DNA from: Cyclobacteriaceae bacterium | GTDB taxonomy: Bacteria; Bacteroidota; Bacteroidia; Cytophagales; Cyclobacteriaceae | NCBI GenBank assembly: GCA_029882685.1 | Contig: JAOUKH010000007.1 | Span: 1 to 39,274, forward strand | Direction of reading: 5' to 3' | DNA: 39,274 bases | Shown here: positions 15,770-24,724 of the stretch, in pieces | Layout: each line of letters begins with the position of its first letter | Position numbering within the stretch: the stretch's first letter is position 1 | Made by a program: the position numbers and the translations under genes | The notes under the pieces: generated by a model | Databases searched by the model: none | What the model was told of the DNA's origin: nothing | The model's input: the letters and a program-made list of their open reading frames with translations, nothing else

Positions 15770-17425
15770 ATGAAGAATATTTTTTCACTTATTTTTATAA
15801 TGGCACTGCTAAGTTTATCAGTGAATAGTTTTTCTCAAAAAAAGGTGAAACTTGTACATGCTGATGTTCAAAAAGGTGGTAAAGGTTATACGAAGTGGGT
15901 AGGGGATGTGATTTTTTCTCACGAAGACACGCGTATTAGGTGTGATAGTGCCATTCGGTTTGATAAAACGAACTTAATTGAAGCGTATGGACATATACGC
16001 ATCAATGAAGGTGATTCCATTCAAATTACTTCTAAAAAATTGATTTATGAAGGTGATAAGAAAATAGCCAGACTTCGAGATAATGTTGTCTTTCATAAAC
16101 TTAACGAAGTAACGCTATATACTGATTTCTTGGATTATGATCGTTCAAGGCAACTTGCATATTACTATAATAATGGCAAACTAGTGGATAGTACAAATAC
16201 ATTGACCAGTAATAAAGGGTATTATCAGACGAGCAATAATATGGCATCTTTCAAAACCAATGTTGTAGGAGTAAATCCTGATTACAAAATGGAAACAGAT
16301 ACGATGCAATACAATGTAAAAACTAATATTGTTTATTTTCGAGCACACACCAGACTTACCGATAAGGAAGGTAAAATTTTTAATCATGAAAATGGACAAT
16401 ACGATACTAATCAAAAACGATCAAATTTTAGTAAAGGGTTTTTGGAGACAGAATCGTATGATCTCACTGGAGACAAACTCTATTTAGATGATATACGAAA
16501 ATATTACAGAGCTAATAAAAATGTGTTTTTATTAGCTAAAGATGATAACATCATAATATCAGGCGATGTTGGGGAATTTTGGAGTGATCAGCAACTCACA
16601 AAAATTTATGGCAATGCAATGTTACGAAAAATCACAGATACAGATACATTATTTCTTACAGCAGACACATTGGTTTCAATTGATAGCGAATATGATTCAG
16701 CTAAGCGATTACTTGCCTATAAAAATGTTAAATTGTTTAAGAAAGATTTTCAGGGGAAATCAGATTCATTGAGTTATTTTTTGTCCGATTCCACTATTTT
16801 CTTTTATCAGGATCCAGTGCTTTGGACGGAAGAAAATCAGCTTACCGCAGACTCTATTAATATAGTGATTTCTAATAATAATATTGACCGTTTAAATATG
16901 TCAATAAAATCGTTCGTTATTTCACAAGATACCGTGCTTAATTTCAATCAGATTAAAGGACGAAAAATGACTGCCTATTTTAAAGAGTCTAACATTGAGA
17001 AAATATTAGTTAATGGAAATGGAGAGAGTATATATTTTGCTTTGGAGGATGAAGATAATTCCTTGATTGGTATGAATAAAATACTTTGCAGTGATATGAA
17101 AATCAAGTTTCATGACAATAAAGTAAAAAACATTCTTTTTTATAAAAAACCAGAAGGCAAACTCATACCTCCTCAAGAACTTGAGGAACCTGACAAACGG
17201 CTTCAGGGGTTTTCATGGCGATATAATGACAGACCAGTAAGAGAAGATATGGTATTGCGTCAAATATTCCCTGAAAATGTATATGATAATCAACCAGCTT
17301 CAGAGAATGAAAAACAAAAAGCAAATGATCTGTTGATTGAAAAACGTCTTGATAAAAAAGGAGAAATAGATAATAAAAAATCTCTAAACAAGCCGAAAGG
17401 AAGAGTTAAGAAACCCATTAATTAG
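15770..17425 (+). CDS. OstA/LptA-like lipopolysaccharide transport protein
   Basis: Exported OstA-family protein, 551 residues, with a signal peptide (MKNIFSLIFIMALLSLSVNSFSQ). Repeated beta-jellyroll LptA-type units follow: KGYTKWVGDVIFSHEDTRI, LIEAYGHIRINEGDSIQITS, KKIARLRDNVVFHK, DFLDYDRSRQLAYYYNNG. This pattern is the Bacteroidota OstA-like protein thought to carry LPS across the periplasm or work with LptD. The C-terminal tail is lysine-rich and probably disordered. A variant -7 element TAATTTCG (15743-15750) sits 20 bp before the start. The precise function in Bacteroidota is inferred from the family. Confidence 0.87.
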   Translation: MKNIFSLIFIMALLSLSVNSFSQKKVKLVHADVQKGGKGYTKWVGDVIFSHEDTRIRCDSAIRFDKTNLIEAYGHIRINEGDSIQITSKKLIYEGDKKIARLRDNVVFHKLNEVTLYTDFLDYDRSRQLAYYYNNGKLVDSTNTLTSNKGYYQTSNNMASFKTNVVGVNPDYKMETDTMQYNVKTNIVYFRAHTRLTDKEGKIFNHENGQYDTNQKRSNFSKGFLETESYDLTGDKLYLDDIRKYYRANKNVFLLAKDDNIIISGDVGEFWSDQQLTKIYGNAMLRKITDTDTLFLTADTLVSIDSEYDSAKRLLAYKNVKLFKKDFQGKSDSLSYFLSDSTIFFYQDPVLWTEENQLTADSINIVISNNNIDRLNMSIKSFVISQDTVLNFNQIKGRKMTAYFKESNIEKILVNGNGESIYFALEDEDNSLIGMNKILCSDMKIKFHDNKVKNILFYKKPEGKLIPPQELEEPDKRLQGFSWRYNDRPVREDMVLRQIFPENVYDNQPASENEKQKANDLLIEKRLDKKGEIDNKKSLNKPKGRVKKPIN

Positions 17426-17567
17426 TTGGGTGAATTATTACAAGTGATTGACTATGTGCCTTTTTTCTATTTTTTAAAATAATTTTAATTTTTAATGAAA
17501 AAAGTCAACAAAATTAACATTAATTTCGTACCTTAATAAATCTTGGTTTAACTATATTTTTTAGTTT

Positions 17568-18278
17568 ATGCGTTATTGGGGTATTATATTATTGATTTCA
17601 GTTTCTTGCTTTTCACAAGCGCAAGACATAGAAATCATAAATGCCTTAGGCAGAACATACCACGGGGGTTTAAGTGAAGAGATAGTTGCACCTATTAAAA
17701 TTCGAAATAACTCTGATGCTGCTGTGTATGTGTTTGTGAAAAGAATTGATGATAACATAGGGTCAACACAATCAACTAATTTTTGTTGGGGAGATGAATG
17801 TTTCGATAAAGAGGTAAATAAACTTCCAGTTTCTAAAAAAATTGAATCAGGTGAGACAGTGGAGAGCTTTTTGAGTGTGCTTCAGGCTGGACTTGTAAGT
17901 GGTTTTAGCACTGTAAAATATCAAGTCTACACACGTAGTAACCCAAGCCTTGTTATTGAACACGAAATCACCTATGTTGTTGAAGATAAAGAACGATCAA
18001 ATACACTTTATTCCTCGGAAGAATTAATATTAAATGAAGTGTATCCAAATCCAGTTAAGGAATATGCTTTTATTGATTATCAGATAAATAATTCTGATAC
18101 AGAAACCAAAATAGTAATCCATAATGTATTGGGTAGTGAAATAGGAGACTTTGTTTTAAATCCTTTGGAAAAAGAATTAAAAATTCCAGTAATTGAATAT
18201 AATCCTGGTGTATATTTCTATACACTTTATATTGATGGAGATGGTGTTATTACCAAAAAATTGGTAATACGTAGATAA
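17568..18278 (+). CDS. Secreted protein with T9SS type A sorting domain
   Basis: A 236-residue exported protein: signal peptide MRYWGIILLISVSCFSQAQ, a beta-sandwich body of unknown function (residues about 20-150) with two close cysteines (NFCWGDECF), then a clear C-terminal T9SS sorting domain. The domain starts at NEVYPNPVKEYAFIDYQI, continues through KIVIHNVLGSEIGDF and ends NPGVYFYTLYIDGDGVITKKLVIR. It is therefore secreted by the type IX system and probably attached to the cell surface. It uses a TAATTTCG element (17521-17528) 40 bp upstream. What the body domain does is unknown. Confidence 0.88.
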   Translation: MRYWGIILLISVSCFSQAQDIEIINALGRTYHGGLSEEIVAPIKIRNNSDAAVYVFVKRIDDNIGSTQSTNFCWGDECFDKEVNKLPVSKKIESGETVESFLSVLQAGLVSGFSTVKYQVYTRSNPSLVIEHEITYVVEDKERSNTLYSSEELILNEVYPNPVKEYAFIDYQINNSDTETKIVIHNVLGSEIGDFVLNPLEKELKIPVIEYNPGVYFYTLYIDGDGVITKKLVIRR

Positions 18279-18345
18279 CCGAAACAAAAAACAATAATTT
18301 TCTAGTATACAGGTTATTTACCAGACATATAGGCTCATTTCTTAT

Positions 18346-18377
18346 TTTGTTTATTAATTATTACTAAGCTATATTTG
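18346..18377 (+). promoter_or_regulatory. bamD operon promoter, near-leaderless
   Basis: TTTG (18346-18349), 20-bp spacer, TATATTTG (18370-18377). The expected transcription start (about 4 bases after the -7 box) lies only about 4 bases before the bamD ATG at 18385, so the mRNA would have almost no leader. Confidence 0.65.
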
Positions 18378-18384
18378 CACCCTT

Positions 18385-19209
18385 ATGCGAAAAAGAGGAT
18401 TAATTAAGTTATTTTATACAATTATTGCGGCAACATTATTGTTTTCGTGTGCTAAGGGATTTAGAAAATTAGAAAAAAGTGATGATTGGAAAATAAAGTA
18501 TCAAGGAGCGTTACATTTTTATGAAAATGAAGATTATGCAAGAGCTTCAATACTCTTTGAGCAAATTTTACCTATAATAAGAGGTTTACCTGAAGGAGAA
18601 GATGTACAATTTAAGCTTTCGTATTGCAATTTCTATCAAGGTTCTTATTTATTAAGTTCTCACTATTTCAAAACTTTTTATGAGACCTATGGTAGAAGTG
18701 AAAAAGCACAAGAAGCACAGTATATGTATGCTTATTCTCTTTATGCAGACTCACCTGAATATAATTTAGATCAAACTAGTAGTTATGAAGCGATAGACGC
18801 TATACAAGCATTCTTAAACAAATACCCAGATTCGGAGTTTAGAGAGGAGGCATCAGAAATTATTAACGAAATGCAGAAGAAGTTGGAAACAAAAGCTTAC
18901 GAAAAAACAAAGCAGTATCTTAAATTGAGAATATATAAATCGGCTATTGTAGCTTTTGAAAATTTCAGAAATGATTATCCTGACTCGAAGTATAATGAGG
19001 AAATTTTCTTTTTGAAAATTGAGGCGCAGTATGAATTAGCTGAACAAAGCCTGTATTTTAAGCAGAAAGAAAGGTACGAAAAGGTAAAAGAGTATTATGA
19101 ATATTTTATCGATAATTACCCGAATAGCTCATATTTAAAAAATGCTGAGAAATATTACGGGAATAGTATCGATATTTTGAGTAAATTTGCAACTGACAAT
19201 ATAAACTAA
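18385..19209 (+). CDS. bamD: Outer-membrane assembly lipoprotein BamD
   Basis: Periplasmic TPR lipoprotein of the BAM complex that helps insert beta-barrel proteins, 274 residues. The signal peptide ends in the lipobox LLFSC. Repeats of TPR type follow: YQGALHFYENEDYARASILFEQIL, DVQFKLSYCNFYQGSYLLSSHYFKTF, AIDAIQAFLNKYPDSEFREEA, and YYEYFIDNYPNSSYLKNAE, giving the usual five. It heads a run with rpoZ (8-bp gap), coaBC and porD, an order found in many Bacteroidota. Confidence 0.95.
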   Translation: MRKRGLIKLFYTIIAATLLFSCAKGFRKLEKSDDWKIKYQGALHFYENEDYARASILFEQILPIIRGLPEGEDVQFKLSYCNFYQGSYLLSSHYFKTFYETYGRSEKAQEAQYMYAYSLYADSPEYNLDQTSSYEAIDAIQAFLNKYPDSEFREEASEIINEMQKKLETKAYEKTKQYLKLRIYKSAIVAFENFRNDYPDSKYNEEIFFLKIEAQYELAEQSLYFKQKERYEKVKEYYEYFIDNYPNSSYLKNAEKYYGNSIDILSKFATDNIN

Positions 19210-19217
19210 GATAAAAA

Positions 19218-19541
19218 ATGGCATTAATAGCATCGATTGTAACTAGGGACATGGAAAAGTTGGTAGAGCCTACAGGGAATATTTATGAGTCTATAGCAAT
19301 TATTGGTAAAAGGGCGAGACAGATATCTACAAACGTTAGAGAAGAACTAAGTAGCAAGTTAGCTGAATTTGCTTCTACAGTAGATAATTTAGAAGAGATT
19401 TTTGAAAATAGAGAACAAATAGAAATTTCCAGGTTTTATGAAAGAATGCCTAAGCCAAGTTTAGTGGCCACGGAAGAATTTCTTGAAGGCAAGGTTTTCT
19501 TTAGAAAAGCCGAAGAAGAAGAGAATAGTTCTGAACTTTAA
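19218..19541 (+). CDS. rpoZ: DNA-directed RNA polymerase omega subunit (RpoZ/Rpb6 family)
   Basis: Small assembly subunit of RNA polymerase, 107 residues, in the longer form typical of Bacteroidota. The core motif GNIYESIAIIGKRARQIST (residues about 19-37) is the conserved omega/Rpb6 helix that binds the beta-prime subunit. Its stop codon overlaps the coaBC start (TAATG), and bamD ends 8 bp before it, so it is in the middle of a translationally coupled operon. Assignment agrees with both motif and gene order. Confidence 0.93.
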   Translation: MALIASIVTRDMEKLVEPTGNIYESIAIIGKRARQISTNVREELSSKLAEFASTVDNLEEIFENREQIEISRFYERMPKPSLVATEEFLEGKVFFRKAEEEENSSEL

Positions 19542-20749
19542 TGATTCACATGCTCCAGGGTAAGAAAATTATACTGGGAGTATGTGGTAGTATAGCAGCT
19601 TATAAAGCTGCATTACTAACTCGTTTATTTATTAAACATGGAGCTGAGGTCAAAGTTATTACTACCACCTCAGCTCTTGATTTTATTACCCCTCTTACAT
19701 TAGCCACTCTTTCCAAAAATCCTGTTTTAACATCGTTTCAGCAAAATGATACTGGTGAATGGCATAATCATGTGGAGTTAGGATTATGGGCTGATGTTAT
19801 GGTTGTAGCTCCTGCAACAGCAAATACATTGGCGAAAATGGCCAATGGCTTTTGTGATAACTTACTTTTGGCAACTTATCTCTCTGCAAGATGTCCAGTA
19901 TTTATTTCCCCAGCAATGGATTTGGACATGTATGCACATCCAGCAACACTTTTAAATATTGAAAAGTTAAAAAGCTTCGGAAACCAGGTGATTGATGCTG
20001 AACATGGTGAGTTAGCTAGTGGTCTTGTAGGAACTGGGAGAATGGCTGAACCAGAACATATTGTAGATGGTTTGATTGAATTTTTTAATAATAAAAATGA
20101 TTTCAAAGGCAAAAAAATATTAATTACTGCTGGACCAACTCATGAAGCAATAGACCCTGTCCGCTTTATAGGCAACAATTCTAGTGGTAAAATGGGGTTC
20201 GCTTTAGCTGATGAAATAGCGGAAAGGGGAGGAGAAGTGTGTTTGGTGAGTGGACCAACATCACAAAAACCTACAAACAACCATATAAAATTAAGGAGAG
20301 TAAAATCAGCTGAAGAAATGCACGATATATGTGTTACAGAATTTGTTGATGCCGATGTGGCAATTCTGTCTGCAGCTGTGGCAGACTATAAGCCTAAAAT
20401 TCAGTTTGATCAAAAAATCAAGAAAAAAACTGATGATTTAAATATTGAACTTATCAAGACTCATGATATTGCTGCTGAATTGGGTAAGATAAAAAAGAAT
20501 AATCAGTTTATTGTGGGGTTTGCACTTGAAACAGAAAATGAAAGTGAACACGCACAAGAAAAATTAAAAAAGAAAAATTTTGATTTCATAGTCCTGAACT
20601 CTTTAAATAATAAAGGTGCAGGTTTTGGACACGACACCAATAAAATAACTATTATTCGTGATAATAATTCTAAGGAATTTGAGTTAAAAACAAAAAAAGA
20701 AGTAGCTAAGGATATTGCTAACGAAATATTGAATGATATCCAATTTTAA
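19541..20749 (+). CDS. coaBC: Bifunctional phosphopantothenoylcysteine decarboxylase / phosphopantothenate-cysteine ligase
   Basis: Two successive steps of coenzyme A synthesis, 402 residues. The N-terminal flavin-dependent decarboxylase CoaC (about 1-185) shows GKKIILGVCGSIAAYKAA, WADVMVVAPATANTLAKMANG and SPAMDLDMY. The C-terminal CoaB ligase (about 190-402) begins KKILITAGPTHEAIDPVRFIGN and contains AAVADYKPK and FALETEN. The ATG at 19541 shares one base with the rpoZ stop; a second ATG three codons later is possible. It overlaps porD by 17 bp. Confidence 0.97.
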   Translation: MIHMLQGKKIILGVCGSIAAYKAALLTRLFIKHGAEVKVITTTSALDFITPLTLATLSKNPVLTSFQQNDTGEWHNHVELGLWADVMVVAPATANTLAKMANGFCDNLLLATYLSARCPVFISPAMDLDMYAHPATLLNIEKLKSFGNQVIDAEHGELASGLVGTGRMAEPEHIVDGLIEFFNNKNDFKGKKILITAGPTHEAIDPVRFIGNNSSGKMGFALADEIAERGGEVCLVSGPTSQKPTNNHIKLRRVKSAEEMHDICVTEFVDADVAILSAAVADYKPKIQFDQKIKKKTDDLNIELIKTHDIAAELGKIKKNNQFIVGFALETENESEHAQEKLKKKNFDFIVLNSLNNKGAGFGHDTNKITIIRDNNSKEFELKTKKEVAKDIANEILNDIQF

Positions 20750-21635
20750 ATACATATTTATAATAGCAGCATTATTATTTTCTATATTTATTTATGGACA
20801 AGAATTGAATTGCAATGTTCAAGTTAATGCAGAAATGATACAGACAAGTGAAAGAGAGGTTTTTAGAGATATGGAAACAGCCTTTTCGCAGTTCATGAGT
20901 ACAAGAAATTGGACAAATGATGTAATTCTTCCTCAAGAGAGAATCAACTGTAATATTATTATTACTATTAATACGATGCCGAATATAGGTAGCTTCTCAG
21001 CTAGTGTTCAAATTCAATCTGCTCGCCCAATTTATAATTCAAATTATGAATCGATCATATTTAATTTTGCAGATCGTGAATGGGATTTTGAGTATGTTCA
21101 ATCTCAGCCTATTGAATATACAGAAAATAACTATATCAATAATTTAAGCTCTTTATTGGCTTATTATGCTTATATCATAATAGGTCTAGATTATGATTCA
21201 TTTGGGGAACTTAGTGGAGCTCCATATTTCCAAATAGCACAAAACATTGTGAATAATGCACAGCAAGCTAACCGTACAGGTTGGGATTCTTTTGGAAGTA
21301 CAAGAAATAGGTATTGGCTGGTAGAAAACATTAATAGAAAGCAATTTGAGAACTTAAGGAGAGGATTATATAAATATCATAGGTTAGCATTAGATCAATA
21401 TGAAGAAAAACCTGAGGAAGCTAGAAAAGAGATACTTTTAGTTTTACGTGAGATGAAAAGAATTAAAGATAGATTTCCTAATAGCATTTTAGTAATTTCT
21501 TTTTTAGATGCTAAGACTACTGAGTTAATAAATATATTTTCTGAAGGTAGTTTACAAACTAGAAGGGAAGTATTTAACTTATTAACTCAAATGGATCCAT
21601 CTCAAACAGATGCTTATAAAAAAATTCTAAATTAG
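20733..21635 (+). CDS. porD: Type IX secretion protein PorD (DUF4835)
   Basis: Exported protein of 300 residues, formerly DUF4835 and now named PorD, linked to type IX secretion and gliding in Bacteroidota. It has a signal peptide (FKYIFIIAALLFSIFIYGQ) and the family pattern LNCNVQVNAEMIQTSEREVF, SASVQIQSARPIYNSNY, LLAYYAYIIIGLDYDSF, and WLVENINRKQFENLR. It overlaps the end of coaBC by 17 bp and fits the conserved bamD-rpoZ-coaBC-porD-recN order. Presence of PorD and a T9SS sorting-domain cargo in the same window agree with a working T9SS. Confidence 0.9.
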   Translation: MISNFKYIFIIAALLFSIFIYGQELNCNVQVNAEMIQTSEREVFRDMETAFSQFMSTRNWTNDVILPQERINCNIIITINTMPNIGSFSASVQIQSARPIYNSNYESIIFNFADREWDFEYVQSQPIEYTENNYINNLSSLLAYYAYIIIGLDYDSFGELSGAPYFQIAQNIVNNAQQANRTGWDSFGSTRNRYWLVENINRKQFENLRRGLYKYHRLALDQYEEKPEEARKEILLVLREMKRIKDRFPNSILVISFLDAKTTELINIFSEGSLQTRREVFNLLTQMDPSQTDAYKKILN

Positions 21636-21785
21636 ATTTAGCTTTTGAAGATGTTTATAAGTTACATTGTAAACTTTAATAAGATAAGTCGAATTCATAA
21701 TTGACTATTTTCTATTCTTATTTATCTTAGCTATTAATCTATTTCTAACATTATATAGCGATAAAGATTTCTAAATTTTTAATGA

Positions 21786-23441
21786 ATGATTGTTCAACTT
21801 AGAATCAAAAACTACGCACTAATAGAGCATTTGGAAATGCTGCCTTTTAAAGGATTTAATATCATTACAGGTGAAACTGGTGCTGGTAAGTCTATTATGC
21901 TTGGAGCAGTGGGCTTACTTATGGGAAATAGAGCAGATACTAAAGTGCTTTCAAATCATGATACCAAATGTGTAATAGAAGGAGAATTTGATTTATCAAG
22001 TTATAGTTTGGAGTCCATTTTTGAGGAAGAAAACCTAGACTATGAGTCGATTAGTATTTTTCGTAGAGAAATAAGTCCGTCAGGAAAATCGAGAGCTTTT
22101 ATTAATGATACTCCTGTAACGTTAGATACTATGCGCGCTATTGGTAAATATTTAATGGACATCCATTCGCAGCACCAAACTTTGGAATTAGGAAATAAAG
22201 ATTTTCAACTTCAGTTGGTAGACCTTTATGCTGATAACACATCGCTTCTTGCAGATTATTCCAATACGTACATTCAATACAGAAAAGCAGAAAGTGCATA
22301 TCAGGAACTAGTTCAAGAACAGAAGAATAATAATGAACAATCTGACTATGAAACTTTTTTATTAGATGAGTTGAAAAAAGCTGATTTTCAGGAGAATGAA
22401 CAAGAGCTTTTGGAGCAGGAAATGGAAATATTAGATCATGCTGAAGAAATTAAAACTGCTCTCTTTCAATCTTTTCAAATTTTATCGGAATCCGAATTTG
22501 CTACGATTAACAGTTTACTGGAAGCTAAAACTTATTTGACTCAACTCAGTAAAGTTTCTACGAAGTATGAAGGGATTAAAGATCGACTTGAAAGTACATT
22601 TATTGAGCTTCAGGATTTAGCACAAAGTATAACACTGGAAGAGCAGTCAGTAGCTGTAGACCCCAAAAGGCAGGAGGAGGTAAAAGAACGTCTGAGTTTA
22701 CTTTTCATGTTACAACAAAAACATAATGTGTCTACTATCCATGAATTGAATGCTATAAGACTTGACTTAGAGGCAAAGACCGAAAGAAATTTTGATATTG
22801 AAGGAGAGATAACAAAAGCCAAAGATATATTGGATCAATTAAAAAATAAGACTTCTGATATCGCCCAGAAACTTAGTAAAAGAAGAATTGATGCTTTTGT
22901 GCCTTTGCAAGATAAATTAGAGTCACTTTTATCAGAGCTGGGTATGGAAAACTCCAAAATTGGGTTTGATAATGAAATTGCAACACCCGATCGTTTTGGG
23001 ATAGATAGAATTTTATTAAAATTTAGTGCCAATAAAGGGGTTGAAGCCCAAACCATTAAGCAAGTGGCTTCAGGTGGTGAGCTTTCAAGATTGATGTTTT
23101 GCATCAAGTATATCCTAGCGAATAAAATGGCATTGCCTACTATAGTTTTTGATGAAATTGATTCTGGTATTTCTGGAGAAATAGCTCTAAAAATGGGAAG
23201 AATGATGCGTGATATGGCAGAAAATCATCAGGTAATTACAATTACCCATCTGCCACAAATGGCTTCGTATGGAGCTTCACATTTTTATGTATATAAAGAC
23301 AACAACGAAGCCACCGCAAAAAGTAACATAAGAATGTTAAAAAACGAAGAACGTGAACTAGAAATTGCTAAGATGATTGGAGGTGAACAACCATCGGCTG
23401 CTGCGTTTGAAAGTGCAAGAGAGTTATTGATAAATAGTTAA
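21786..23441 (+). CDS. recN: DNA repair protein RecN
   Basis: SMC-like ATPase of recombinational double-strand-break repair, 551 residues, normal length. Walker A GETGAGKS lies near residue 30 after the conserved IKNYALIEHLEM start. A long coiled-coil middle (about 155-365) follows, then the signature ASGGELSRLMFCIKYI and Walker B PTIVFDEIDSGISGEIA. It starts 150 bp after porD, so it may have its own promoter. I chose the ATG at 21786; an overlapping ATG at 21782 is in another frame and stops after six codons. Its stop overlaps a possible 40-codon ORF. Confidence 0.97.
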   Translation: MIVQLRIKNYALIEHLEMLPFKGFNIITGETGAGKSIMLGAVGLLMGNRADTKVLSNHDTKCVIEGEFDLSSYSLESIFEEENLDYESISIFRREISPSGKSRAFINDTPVTLDTMRAIGKYLMDIHSQHQTLELGNKDFQLQLVDLYADNTSLLADYSNTYIQYRKAESAYQELVQEQKNNNEQSDYETFLLDELKKADFQENEQELLEQEMEILDHAEEIKTALFQSFQILSESEFATINSLLEAKTYLTQLSKVSTKYEGIKDRLESTFIELQDLAQSITLEEQSVAVDPKRQEEVKERLSLLFMLQQKHNVSTIHELNAIRLDLEAKTERNFDIEGEITKAKDILDQLKNKTSDIAQKLSKRRIDAFVPLQDKLESLLSELGMENSKIGFDNEIATPDRFGIDRILLKFSANKGVEAQTIKQVASGGELSRLMFCIKYILANKMALPTIVFDEIDSGISGEIALKMGRMMRDMAENHQVITITHLPQMASYGASHFYVYKDNNEATAKSNIRMLKNEERELEIAKMIGGEQPSAAAFESARELLINS

Positions 23442-23563
23442 TGGACTTTGAATTAAAAAAAATATTAGTTAACTTAGACGTGTTGTTATTGGATGAAAGT
23501 CCTATTTATTTTGAGTTTTTGACCTTTGAAGCACTTCTGGAGAGGAGTGCTTCTTCTTTTTGA
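23441..23563 (+). CDS. Possible 40-residue ORF coupled to recN
   Basis: Too short for the ORF track. The ATG shares a base with the recN stop (TAATG), the same arrangement as rpoZ/coaBC and moaC here, and reads MDFELKKILVNLDVLLLDES then PIYFEFLTFEALLERSASSF. It looks like an amphipathic acidic peptide. However, its last third is encoded by the transcription terminator hairpin, so it may be a chance ORF or the remnant of a longer gene. No homologue is recalled. Confidence 0.3.
   Translation: MDFELKKILVNLDVLLLDESPIYFEFLTFEALLERSASSF
23528..23557 (+). terminator. Intrinsic terminator after recN
   Basis: Perfect 8-bp stem GAAGCACT/AGTGCTTC with a 10-base loop, followed by a T-rich tract (TTCTTTTT). 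Confidence 0.75.
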
Positions 23564-23604
23564 GCAGCTTCTAAAAGCTATATAGATATTCGCTGCACTG
23601 AACA

Positions 23605-23955
23605 TCACTTTTTCTTCACCAATACATAATAATTGTCTTCAAGTTCCATATATCCTTGATCGTAGCAAAAGTAATATACATCTTTTGTTTTTTGAGTTGT
23701 ATAAATACTGGTGAAATGATTGAAATCAAATCCAGCATCTTCTAATTTCTTTTTATTCACTTTACATTTTTCGTTAGGATTTAACTTTTCTAGTATCCGC
23801 CAGTTTTTCCGTAGCCTATTATTAATGTTGCGAATAAGGTTAGTGCCATCCTTATTCATTTTATTATTGTAGGTGTTTCTACAATAGTCAGAGCAGAATT
23901 TTTTATCTATTCTGCCAATAAATTCTTCTCCGCATTCAATACATTCTTTTTTCAT
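23605..23955 (-). CDS. Conserved zinc-ribbon protein of unknown function
   Basis: A 116-residue protein with an N-terminal zinc ribbon, CIECGEEFIGRIDKKFCSDYC, giving CxxC (5, 8) and CxxxC (21, 25). A basic helical segment (NLIRNINNRLRKNWRILEKL) and a strand-rich C-terminus ending YYFCYDQGYMELEDNYYVLV follow. Very similar short proteins are common and conserved in Bacteroidota, always without an assigned function. The ribbon plus basic helices suggest nucleic-acid binding, but this is a guess. It is followed on the same strand, 24 bp upstream, by the RibD-like reductase. Confidence 0.82.
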   Translation of the reverse strand: MKKECIECGEEFIGRIDKKFCSDYCRNTYNNKMNKDGTNLIRNINNRLRKNWRILEKLNPNEKCKVNKKKLEDAGFDFNHFTSIYTTQKTKDVYYFCYDQGYMELEDNYYVLVKKK

Positions 23956-23979
23956 AGTGTATAGTTCTTATAACATATT

Positions 23980-24522
23980 CTATTTTGTGCCTTTTGTCAC
24001 AGCATATTTTAATTCAACCACTCCTGTATCGTATGTTTTTGTATTGATAAGTGTTAAAAGATTTTCATCAGGAAGCCCCTCAAAAAGATCTATTCCATTT
24101 GGAATAACAATAGGCATTACAAAAACGAAAATTTCATCTATTAAATTTTCATTGAATAATAACGTGTTAACCTGACCACCACCAATAAGCCATATATCCT
24201 TTCCCTCTTGTTCTTTTAGTTGTTGGATAGTTTCAATATGATTTTCAGTAATAAATTCAACATCATCAGTGTTCTCTAGCCCTTGCTTTCTTGTAAGCAC
24301 ATAGTTTTTCTTATCAGCATACGGAAAATCAATACCCCACTGTATGATTTGATCATAAGTGGAATATCCTTGAATAGTAGTATCAATAGATTTATAAAAC
24401 TCAGAATATCCGTAATCATCCTTTTCAGGGTTAGGGATAGATTCTAGCCAGTCTACACTTCCGTCAGGCTTAGCGATTTTTCCATTAAGGCTTATGGCGA
24501 TGTATAGTTTTAGTTTTTTCAT
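23980..24522 (-). CDS. RibD C-terminal / dihydrofolate-reductase-like protein
   Basis: A 180-residue NADPH-binding reductase of the RibD C-terminal (DHFR-like) superfamily. It shows the family start KLKLYIAISLNGKIAKPDGSVDWL, the middle TTIQGYSTYDQI, and the cofactor-binding KDIWLIGGGQVNTLLF. These stand-alone proteins (YyaP/YwjB type) are not the riboflavin enzyme or the main DHFR, and their substrates are generally unknown. It is divergent from ssb with 200 bp between the start codons. That region holds the phased AAAC boxes, which could control either gene. Confidence 0.88.
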   Translation of the reverse strand: MKKLKLYIAISLNGKIAKPDGSVDWLESIPNPEKDDYGYSEFYKSIDTTIQGYSTYDQIIQWGIDFPYADKKNYVLTRKQGLENTDDVEFITENHIETIQQLKEQEGKDIWLIGGGQVNTLLFNENLIDEIFVFVMPIVIPNGIDLFEGLPDENLLTLINTKTYDTGVVELKYAVTKGTK

Positions 24523-24568
24523 GTGTTTTTTAGATGCATGCTTAGTACAACTTAAAGCAGTGCCTTAT

Positions 24569-24643
24569 AAACATAACAAATTCATTTACAAACGACAACA
24601 ATTATTTGTAAACGATTTTAAACGTAAGTAAATATTTATAAAC
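24569..24643. promoter_or_regulatory. Helically phased AAAC(G) boxes upstream of ssb
   Basis: Five related words, TTATAAACA, TTTACAAACG, TTTGTAAACG, TTTTAAACG and TTTATAAACC, have AAAC starting at 24569, 24590, 24610, 24620 and 24640. Spacings are 21, 20, 10 and 20 bp, that is whole helical turns on one face of the DNA. They lie upstream of a possible -7 element TTCCTTTG (24667-24674) that lacks a -33 box. This looks like a cooperative activator or repressor site for ssb or the divergent reductase. Confidence 0.55.
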
Positions 24644-24724
24644 CGAATAAAAATTGCACGCTGTATTTCCTTTGCATCATCAGTTCTGAACGGTTCAGGA
24701 CAATTTATTTAAAACACTATTATT

